Assembly: GCA_963682175.1 (NCBI GenBank)
Contig: OY821792.1
Coordinates: 1,067,501-1,131,500, forward strand
Direction: 5' to 3'
DNA length: 64,000 nt
Origin: Triglochin maritima
Lineage: Eukaryota > Streptophyta > Magnoliopsida > Alismatales > Juncaginaceae
Of the stretch, positions 55,866-64,000 are shown piece by piece; position 1 is the stretch's first letter, and each line of letters opens with the position of its first letter. Under the pieces are notes generated by a model. The model saw nothing but the letters and a program-made list of their open reading frames with translations. It was not told the origin of the DNA and searched no databases. The translations under genes and the position numbers were made by a program.

Positions 55866-56489
55866 AATACCCCCACACCTAACTTTTCCTGGTCCCGAGC
55901 AAAACAAAGAAAGAAAAAAATGAAAGAAAGGAAAAAGCATACGTAAAACAGGGAAATCCTAACTCACTTTCGTAGGAATCACAGTTGCACTTAGCACGTG
56001 CAACAAGCCATTAAACCTCTTTGTCACCAGGAAGGAGGAATGTTGTCTCGTGAGGGTTTTCAGCGGATACACCCACAAAATCCGAACATAGATGCATTAT
56101 TCAACCTAGCACACAACTCGATGGACTCATATTTGTCGATCATTGGACACAGTATTTCTACGGGCCGACTCTAGCCTAATGAACCATTCGTGCAAGTTAG
56201 TTAATGACTTAAGTGACAGACATGGGCAACCTTAACATCCCCAAGTGATACAAAGTGTAAAGTCCATTAAGGTTCTTATTTGTCTTGTTCTTCTTGTTCT
56301 TCTTCTTTTTCTTCTTTTTCTTTTTTTTCCTTCTTAGAGCATTGTGAATTACACTAGTTAGTGTTTGATTCTCACATGGTTGGGTTTTGTGCATCATTGC
56401 TTATGAGGATTTACACTATCACGTACATTTTCCCCCAAATCTTCTCATAAGGCCATCCCTACCACCCGTGTAACGGGATTTCAGTTGGT
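55866..56489. other. Non-coding part of the gypsy element next to its 3' LTR
   Basis: The pol region downstream of the truncated reverse transcriptase should be here but is missing. A TTC/TTTTC-rich low-complexity run lies at 56279-56335. Confidence 0.5.
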
Positions 56490-57852
56490 GCAGAGCAAAC
56501 ACTCTACCATATCGAAGAAGATGCTGATCATACACCTTTGAAACGTTGTTGATGCATTACATAGCCCAAAGGCCATGCGACGATAAGTAAACGTACCAAA
56601 GGGACATGTAAATGTGGTTTTCTCTTGGTCCTTGGGGGCGATGGAAATTTGGTTGTAGCCGGAGTATCCATCAAGAAAACGATCGTACTCATGTCTGGCT
56701 AACCTTTACAACATCTTATCAATGAATGGCAACAGGAAATGATCTTTCCGCATCGCCCCATTGAGCTTGTGATAATCAACGCAAACTCGCCAGCCTGTTT
56801 GTAGGCGTGTTGGTATAAGTTCATTATGCTCATTCTCAACAACCGTCACACCTAACTTCTTGGGAACCACATGGACGGGACTCAACCACGAACTATCAAA
56901 AATAAGATATATTATACCATGATCCAAGCACTTAAGAACCTCCTTTCGGACGGCTTCTTGCAACACATGATTCAATCTTCGTTGTGGGTCCGACGGGGCC
57001 TAGAATTCTCTTCCATATGGATCCGATGTTGGACAATACCATGGCTTATTCCTTTGATGTCCTTCAAGGACCACCCAATAGCCACTTTGTTTTCAAAGAA
57101 TACTTTTTTAAGGGCAGTCTCTTGATCTTTTGCAAGATCAGAAGCAATAATGAGTGGCAAGATCTCATTATCCGCTAAAAGTTGTATTTAAGGTTATCGG
57201 GGAGCGATTTAAGCTCGACCGGAGGTGGGTCCTTGTTGGATTCAGAGTTCATTTCAAGTGGATAATGGGCCACAGGGTAAGAGGAGCAAGCACCTAGATG
57301 TACCTCCTCATCCAGAAGTTCACAGGTGGATTCCTCAAAATCATCTTCAATCGTAACCTGGTCATTGGGCACCTCAATAATATGTCGATGTGATTCGAAC
57401 ATGCCCAATGACTCAAGCTCATCCGTGTCCTGAATGAAATTGTCTCCGACAACATCGTCGAAGAGCCGAGGTTGCTTACCAAGATTAAAGATGTTGAAAT
57501 TTGTCGTGAGGAAATGGCCTCCCAAGGATCACTAGAATTTGTCATTGTGACAACTGATCAAACCATTGTGACAACGGATCAAACCATTGTGACAACGGAT
57601 CAAAACATTAGATGTCACAAGAAATGGCCTCCCAAGGATCACTGGAATTTGTCATTGTGGGTTGGACACGGGTTCAGTATCCAAGATGATGAAATCAACT
57701 GGGAATACGAAGTCGCCCACTATAGTAAGGACATCCTTCACACTTCCTTGTGGAATCTTGATGGATCTGCCAGCTAATTGGAGGGTAGTCCTCGTTGGCT
57801 TAAGATCGCCTATTCCAAGGTTAACACAGACATAGTAGGGCAGGTGGTTCAC
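56490..57852 (-). pseudogene. Gypsy protease / reverse transcriptase fragment
   Basis: Minus-strand reading gives a retropepsin-like region (LPYYVCVNLGIGDLKPTRT), then IIASDLAKDQETALKK, VAIGWSLKDIKGISHGIV, and the reverse transcriptase start VRKEVLKCLDHGIIY, SSWLSPVHVVPKK and GWRVCVDYHKLNGAMRKDHF. After a stop near 56706 the fingers/palm region continues (FLDGYSGYNQISIAP, TYRRMAFGLCNASTTF, IFFDMVE) to about 56490. It ends just before the place where the catalytic xxDD box should be. RNase H and integrase are absent. Several stops and frame changes; not functional. A 22 bp motif (CATTGTGACAACGGATCAAA) is repeated three times at 57541-57610. Confidence 0.8.
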
Positions 57853-58019
57853 AGATGTTCCTGTAGGATCGTGTATGACCCTAATTCTAATAAATTTTAA
57901 TCTCTACTTGATTCAATCAAAGATATACAGCAGAATAAACAAACAAACAAAGTAAAGAAGACATTATGCAAGAATGAAAACAATACGAACCACAAAACAA
58001 TGGGAACCTCAAAAGTGGG

Positions 58020-59531
58020 TCAATGCACTTGGAAAGGGAACATGACACCACGCGGGGACAGAATACTCATGTGTGGGCCCTCTTCACAAAGAGCACAAGA
58101 TGAAATGAGAGGTTCATGAATTGGATGCAAAGGCGTCTCATTCAAAGGATCAAACTGAAAGAGCTTGAACCTCTCCAGAGTTTGGGAAATAAGGGGCAAC
58201 GGAAAAAGAGTTTCTCTCGTTGCAGAACTGAAGTTATGATCGTCAATCCAAACTCTCCAACCAACAGGCTGGTGCGTCGGAACGAGGTGAAGAACCTCGT
58301 TAGGCATATCCGACTCACCAGGTGAACAAAAAGTGGGTCTCATACCCAAGATATCCTCCAAGGAACTCCTAATACCCTCGTTAGCAATGTAGTTGTTTGA
58401 TGTTCCATCATTTCCAAGATGATCAGGAACAATAGTGAGAGGCAAACTCTCATTAGGTTGTTTGAAATTGAGGGTACTAGGGAGCTCTAGCTCCACCAGA
58501 GGTGAGTCCTTAATAGGCACAACATGAAGATCATGTGGCTCAAGGGCCACAGGATAAAAAGATAAGGCACAATCCTGTGCCGACTCATTATGAAGTTGGT
58601 CCATGTTCTTCTCAATTTGAATCGAATCCTCCACTAAGTGATCGTGAATTGAAACCCCAAATCCCTCAGACTGACTAGGAGTTTGACTTTGAAAGATTGT
58701 GCTTTGAATTTGTGGATGTGGTGGCGGTTCGATATCAAAAGATGAATCCTCATGTTGACAAGAAAGGTTACCCTCCTCACGTTCACGGAATTATTGTGCC
58801 ATTTGACTCACTTGCATTTCCATAGATTGGAAGGAATTCAAGTTGGACTTCAATAAAGTTTGAGTGGTTTCCATGAACATTTGGAGGGTTTGTTTTAAGG
58901 AATCAAGTTTGGGGTCAACAGTGAGGTTCATGTTAGAATGTGGGAAATTTTGGGGTTGGGTGTTGATGGGTTGAGAATGAGTCCAATGATTTGAAGTAGG
59001 GTGTTGGTAGAATTCTGGGTATTCGGGAGGAGGATACTGGGGTGAAAATGAAGTATAAGAATTTGAATAAGAATTGTTTCCCCACGAATCCATCACTCTC
59101 GGGTTGTACACGGATGCGTAATGGTCATATTGAGCATTTTGGGAAAATGTATGCTCATACTCAGGCTCTGGGGGAACATAAGGACATTCCCCGATAACAT
59201 GACCACTCGACCCACAACAGTCGCACGGTACGGCTACTGGAGCCACCGGTGCACTCATGTCGTCTACCGCACACATGAAAGAGGCCAAAGTTTGTTGCAA
59301 TGTCTCAGTTTGATGACCAACATATGATCCAACGTAACTAGATGGAGATCTAGCAGTCGGTGCCTCTCTCATATTACCCCAATATGAAGATTGCTCAGTC
59401 ACACGATTAAGATTGTCCCAAGCATACGGGGTGTTAGTCTGAGCCACCCCAGGTTGCATGGGTCCGGAATACCAGGAAGAATTGTCCTGGTCACAACAAT
59501 CATATGGATGGTCGCCCATGTAACCATCCAT
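58020..59531 (-). pseudogene. Gypsy gag zinc-knuckle fused to a reverse transcriptase remnant
   Basis: A single minus-strand frame runs from the ATG at 59531 to 58020, interrupted by one TAA at 58791-58793. The first part is the C-terminal half of gag: the CX2CX4HX4C knuckle CDCCGSSGHVIGEC, then a Tyr/Pro-rich stretch and a helical end with LKQTLQMFMETTQTLLKSN and MEMQVSQMAQ. After the stop the frame continues in register, through an acidic region, to a degenerate piece of reverse transcriptase (PVGWRVWIDDHNFSSATRE, LFPLPLISQTLERF). Protease and most of the polymerase are deleted between. The N-terminal gag matrix/capsid part is also missing. Confidence 0.7.
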
Positions 59532-59639
59532 CTCAACAAAAAAACTCTCGAGTCGACCACTCTCACCACCACGAGGCTAAGCTCGCAAAAAGTGCTCGAC
59601 TCGACCCTAAAACGCTACCAGAGAGTGTAAAGGGGAGGA

Positions 59640-60630
59640 GACTAGAACGTAGAAGTAGGTGAGAAGAAGATGTCTCAGAGGAGAAGGGAAGAATCCCTAA
59701 AAACTAGCGTGGGTAAAGGGTGAGGATAGAAGGCTAGTCTAGCAAACACGGCTCAAACAAGCTTAGGCTGGCTATGGGTCCTTACAGCTAGACGACGCCT
59801 AACTGCGAGGTCACACGACATCAACACGCCTCACCTCCCTACGACGAAGACCACAATGCCCAGCAAGTGAGCCAAGATCCGGAGATCTCGCCTCTCCTAC
59901 TATCGACAAAGTGGGCGACGCCGATCAGGCTATGACGGTCGTGACCGGATCACTCTCCTAATGCGCCCAAGTCCTAATGGCCAATGTCTACTTGCTTTTA
60001 GATTAAGGCTTTACTTGAGTGTGCTTTTTGGGGCTAAGGGAGGGGTGATGAAATCCCCCACCTTATCTTTCAAGACTATAGGTGATGCCCTTTAAAGATG
60101 TTTTGAAATCTTAGGCTAGTAAGCAACTAACCAAACAAGCACTCACCTCACTCTTGTCCCAATGCACCTTACTAACTAATGCATGATCGAAACATGCATG
60201 AATGAGAGATTTGGGTGCACGTACCTCACGCCTGCAATCAACAACAAAATGTAAAGCAAAGAAAAGAAAAATGCATGCAAGGTCTACATATGGTGCATGA
60301 CCTAGATGGCAAGAAGTCTAATATTTTGCTTTGAGTTTTATGGTCCAAGTTGATTAAAGGGGTTTGTTTAATGATCTGGGAGCAAACTAGAAGTCACAGC
60401 ATGCAAAATAGTGCTCCCAGATAACTATAATGAACAAAGCAACCACCAGAACAAAACTGAGAGCGATTGAGGCTGACCAGGCCACCAATTGGCGGTCACT
60501 GTTTAGGCTTTCACTCTCAAATTCCTCCAGTCGCTTCCCCTTGATGCTCAAAGTGCCTGAAACACACAAAAACTAAAAACTAAAAATTAAAACCACTCGA
60601 ATCGTCCAAACCAAAGTCTGGACAGAGCAC
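59640..60630 (-). other. Leader-like region of the gypsy element
   Basis: Sequence between the primer binding site and the gag remnant. A minus-strand frame at 60387-60569 encodes a hydrophobic, membrane-like segment (ASIALSFVLVVALFIIVIW) after a sequence resembling a splice acceptor (TGTGTTTCAG). No ATG start. The rest is non-coding. Confidence 0.4.
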
Positions 60631-60649
60631 CTCCCCGGCAACGACGCCA
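60631..60649 (-). other. Primer binding site of the gypsy element
   Basis: On the minus strand it reads TGGCGTCGTTGCCGGGGAG, close to the TGGCGCCGTTGCCGGGGA site used by Athila/Tat-type elements. Confidence 0.8.
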
Positions 60650-60659
60650 AAAACTTGAT

Positions 60660-62215
60660 TGATAGTTTTATATTAAACCGCAAGTGCACGGCCGCGTTGA
60701 AGCGGTGGCAAATACGGGTCGATCCACAGGGAGGTGTGTCGACTTTTGGTTTGTGCGAAGGCGAGTGGGAAAGAAAGGAGAGAAAGGTTGGTTACACTAA
60801 ACTACACTACAATGCAAAAATAAATGGAAAATAAGCAATAAAACTAAACCTCATAGGGGTAGAGAAATAATGTGAGTATAAAGATGTGTGTGTGTGTGTG
60901 TGTTCAATTATGCTCCTCACAATATGTAGTGCATGAAATCATAAAACTAAATCCAACTTTGCCTCCACATGAAATAAGATAAGATCATATCATTAAAACA
61001 TACAAGACAATAATTGGAATGAAGCTAAATGAACTCTTGTATAAAGACTAGACCCTACTATGCCTCCACATGAAATAAGATAACTCAATATCATTAAAAC
61101 TTACAAGACATTAACCAAGGTAAAGGCAACAAGAGTACATACACTACAAATTGTATTTCCAATATTAATTTCATCCATATCCTCACCTTATCATTCCCCA
61201 TAAAATAGGTCCATTATTCTAAGCATAAGCTAAGCTCCATTCAAGAGCATTAGCATATCAAAGATAAGAGTGAAATCCCATTAGATGGTTATGGAAATCA
61301 TATAAGGCTCAATGGATTAAGATAACACACCTAATACACTACATGATCATATCACATATTTCTCCACCCCCAAATGGGGATGGAACTACTCACTACTCAT
61401 TACACTAACTACATTAACTAAAGGAAACATTATACTGAAAGGAAATTCAACTAAGCAAGAAAGGAATATTAAAGAAACTAATTGAAATGAACATAAAACT
61501 AAAGACACATGCAAGAATTAAAAGACAAGATTTAAAGAAACTAAGAATATTTATTTTATTAACAATGACTCACATTGAAGGTAGCATTCTTCTCCACCTA
61601 GAGTTTTGCTTCAAGGCTTTAGCTCCAAGTAGAGAGAATGCCACCAAGAAATGGGTAAATACAAAAGGAGGAGGAGTTCTATTTATAGCCATAGAAAAAG
61701 GTAATCCGGGACAATCCCCCGGTATGGGACTAAACCAATACCAAAAATAGCCTAAACAAACATTAATACACGCGCTCCAGAAGTCTTAGCGGATCCGGAG
61801 AGATCCGGACCGCCAATTAGCGGTCCCAGAACGCCAATGGGCGGTCTACAGGATCCAGATCGAGTTGGTTTTCATTCTGGGCTTTGCTTGATGTATTTGT
61901 TGGTCTTGGATGCATCTACTTTGCTTGTTGGAGATCCGACCCAAATCGAATTGCCAAAATACTCCCCACGATGGTGTGGAGTTTTCTGTTTTGCTCTTTG
62001 GTCCTTCGGTCTTATGTTCAGGTCCTTCTCCCTTGCATCTTAGTCCTCGAGTCTCTCAACTCAGTCATTTTCCTTGCTATTAGGTCCATTTATAGTCTCT
62101 CCTTCTCAAACCTACTTATTCCTGAAAACTAAACATAAAACTCGTTACATAGAATTGCTTAGGTGTAAGATAATGGATATAAGATACAAATATAAGCATG
62201 AAATGATGTCAATCA
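60660..62215 (-). repeat. 5' LTR of the gypsy element
   Basis: Plus-strand edges are TGATAGTTTTAT and ATGATGTCAATCA. A minus-strand TATA-like CTATAAATAGAA lies at about 61677-61688 and a (TG)n run at 60883-60903. The part 61720-62150 has no counterpart in the 3' LTR and includes GCCAATTAGCGGTC / GCCAATGGGCGGTC repeats. Confidence 0.68.
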
Positions 62216-62216
62216 G

Positions 62217-62782
62217 GGAGCTAGTAGCCGAGGGCTATTCGGATGCGAGTTTCATGAATGATCCCAATGATAAGAGGTCGCAATCAGGATATGTCTTCCT
62301 TCTGAATGGTGGAGCAATGAGTTGGCGTAGTTTGAAGCAAACCACTACGGCTGACTCAACCACCGTTTCCAAAGTTATGGTTGTCGCTGAAGCGAGCAAG
62401 GAAGGAGTTTGGATTAAGAAGTTCCTTGAAGAGTTGGAGTAGTTCCCTCAAGTGAGGGACCCATAGAGCTATTTTGCAACGATAGTGCATCTATCTTCCA
62501 AATCAAGGATCCTAAATCACACCACAAAGAGAAGTACATGGATCACAAGTACTTTGTCACACGTGACTTTATCGACGAAGGCAAAATAAATTTATTATGG
62601 GTGGACACAAACAACAACACAACTGATCCATTCACCAAATTGTTATCCCAAGCCAAGGGCGAAATGCATTTTGAGTCCATGGGTCTGAGGAACCATGTAG
62701 ATTGGCTTGATGAGTGTTTAGAGATGGTTACCCTAGTTATTATTGTTTTATACATTGAGAATGTATGTGAAAGAAAACGTTG
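62217..62782 (+). pseudogene. RNase H fragment of a third copia element
   Basis: The frame reads EGYSDASFMNDPNDKRSQSG and LLNGGAMSWRSLKQTTTADS, a copia RNase H. It meets a stop near 62442, and the same domain continues in another frame with HHKEKYMDHKYFVTRDFI and TDPFTKLLSQAKG to a TAA at about 62781. The sequence type differs from copia elements 1 and 2 (the SQSG/VFLLNGG form). The 5' side is cut by the gypsy LTR. A purine tract CAAGTGGGAGA (62787-62797) follows. Confidence 0.85.
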
Positions 62783-62797
62783 ATAACAAGTGGGAGA

Positions 62798-63527
62798 TTA
62801 AAGGGATTGTGTTCTAAAAGTTTTACTTCTATATGTCAAATATTATGAATTGAATGTGCAAACATTTTGTTCCTTGAATTTGTATTCGTCTTTTGGAAGT
62901 GTTAATGAAGAGGCTCTTGGTCCTTAACCGTAGAGCTCTAAAAGATAATGGTTTACATAAATCAAAAGTTATTCACAATCATGGTAATTAACATGGAACA
63001 TTAATTACCGAGATACGATTGTTGTGTTGGTCATCGATTATTGTAAATCTACAAATATTTGACGACACGAGTATATAAAAGAAGAAAAATATTTCTTTTA
63101 TAAATTGAATAGACCTAGCAAGTGAACATTGTGGAATTGTATTATGTGTCATTAATGTTTTCACTGTGCCTTGAATCCTAAGATATAAGACTTATATCTC
63201 TTCACATAAGAAGTGCTTAATTTGATTATTGTCAAAAGTTATCAATGAGTATAGTGATAAAAACAATAGTTGGTTGAACATAACTTATGCTGGAAAAGGT
63301 AGCTAGTCAAAAGATTATCATTGTCTCTCTTAATTGAGTGATGATATTAGTGGACCCCTTGAAAAGTCAAAGTTATAATGTGCACAATGTGACTTGGGTT
63401 AAGTTACATATTTATAACTAGCTTAAGAGATCAAGAATTGAATATATAATACAAAGGTGACAGAATTCTACTTTGTAAATACTCTTAATATCAAGAGGCA
63501 AGGGATAGACACAAGTGATGCACTTAC
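62798..63527 (+). repeat. Probable 3' LTR of the third copia element
   Basis: It follows directly after the purine tract. It is AT-rich, with a TATA-like TATAAAAGAAG at about 63074. The second copy is not in the window, so the right edge is a guess. Confidence 0.4.
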
Positions 63528-64000
63528 TGTTATATCCTAAATTCTTAAGGACCCCTTTGATATTTTACCTCACCAAATTTCACCTTACATAAAACCCTTT
63601 TTATTTCACGTTTGCCTCCTCTACCAAAAATCCAACCATTTCCCTTTCCCTCTTCCCACGTCCTGGTGGATGGAACTCCGACGAGGTGACAATCGACTCC
63701 GGCGAGCAACGGTGGCGCAAACATAGGTTGAAAGCAAGTGGGGTGGTGAACGTTGGCAATCTTGGTGGAGATCGTTGGGAACGAATGGGAGTGATCGGAA
63801 CGATGACGAGGACTTCGGTGAAGCATCTCCGACGGGGTTATCCGCACATTGGTGCGGAGGGGAGGACGTCCCCTTCTCCGGTCTTTCTTCCTCATGAAGA
63901 GTTGGATCCGATGAGTTGGTTTGGTTTTTTTGTTTTGTTTGGATGTTGCTTAGTTCAGATGGATTTTGGATGGTTTGAGGAGCGGAGGTTGGGTGGCCGG
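63528..64000. other. End of window, unresolved
   Basis: TGTTATATCC at 63528 could begin another LTR. The GC-richer part from 63650 has open frames on both strands (for example 63545-63895 minus) without any recognised motif. Confidence 0.25.

Larger units (their letters stand above)
54953..62215 (-). mobile_element. Decayed Athila/Tat-like Ty3-gypsy retrotransposon
   Basis: In minus-strand order: 5' LTR (62215-60660), primer binding site, a region lacking most of gag, a gag zinc-knuckle segment, a protease/reverse transcriptase fragment, a purine tract (about 55866-55880) and 3' LTR (55865-54953). The LTRs share ACCGCAAGTGCACG and many other segments but are clearly diverged, and the 5' LTR has about 500 bp that the 3' LTR lacks. 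No target duplication is seen: the left flank is the Harbinger pseudogene and the right flank a copia fragment. It is either one old rearranged element or two members of one family joined together. Confidence 0.7.

Noticed and set aside
57472..57777. Plus-strand 101-codon frame
   Set aside because: It is antisense to the gypsy protease fragment and its repeats are the 22 bp tandem motif.
1..64000. tRNA, rRNA, operon, riboswitch or bacterial terminator signals
   Set aside because: None seen. TGGTATCAGAGC sequences are retrotransposon primer sites, not tRNA genes.

Overview
This window is nuclear DNA from a flowering plant, most likely a eudicot. The evidence is spliced genes with GT-AG introns, a NAC transcription factor, Euonymus-type (EUL) lectin genes, Ty1-copia and Ty3-gypsy retrotransposons with plant-type primer binding sites, and many Mutator, hAT, Harbinger and CACTA fragments. 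I see no bacterial, organellar, rRNA or tRNA genes and no CRISPR array. All exon structures and element boundaries were worked out by eye.

Layout. 1-3000: two neighbouring members of one Mutator-like (MULE) family; the first carries an OTU-protease-like gene and a small convergent gene. 3100-6250: a Mutator-type MITE, a hAT-type MITE, a hairpin and two minisatellites. 7102-24932: a tandem pair of EULS3-like lectin genes. Copy 1 is a frameshifted pseudogene swollen to about 14 kb by a MULE (itself split by a minus-strand copia element) in intron 1 and a second copia element in its last intron. Copy 2 is intact and carries a miniature LTR element (TRIM) in intron 1. 25600-28250: a large foldback element with long inverted arms, inverted minisatellite blocks and a CACTA end nested in one arm. 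31542-35399: a three-exon NAC gene with a solo LTR in intron 1. 37780-38450: a third copy of the MULE family. 39740-45058: a Harbinger-like MITE, then a promoter with E2F and TATA motifs, a long repeat-filled leader intron and a nine-exon WD40 gene resembling DDB2. 47000-51900: poorly resolved sequence with one hAT MITE and one Harbinger MITE. 52500-54940: a Harbinger ORF1-like pseudogene split by a solo LTR. 54953-62215: a decayed Athila/Tat-like gypsy element on the minus strand, abutting a fragment of a third copia element (62217-62782).

Probably functional host genes are few: the second EULS3 gene, the NAC gene and the DDB2-like gene. The least usual structures are the GC-rich stem-loop clusters carried in or next to the first introns of both genes of the MULE family, the lectin stop codon split by an intron, the inverted-minisatellite foldback element, and a leader intron built of nested duplications that include a copied piece of the gene's own exon 3.
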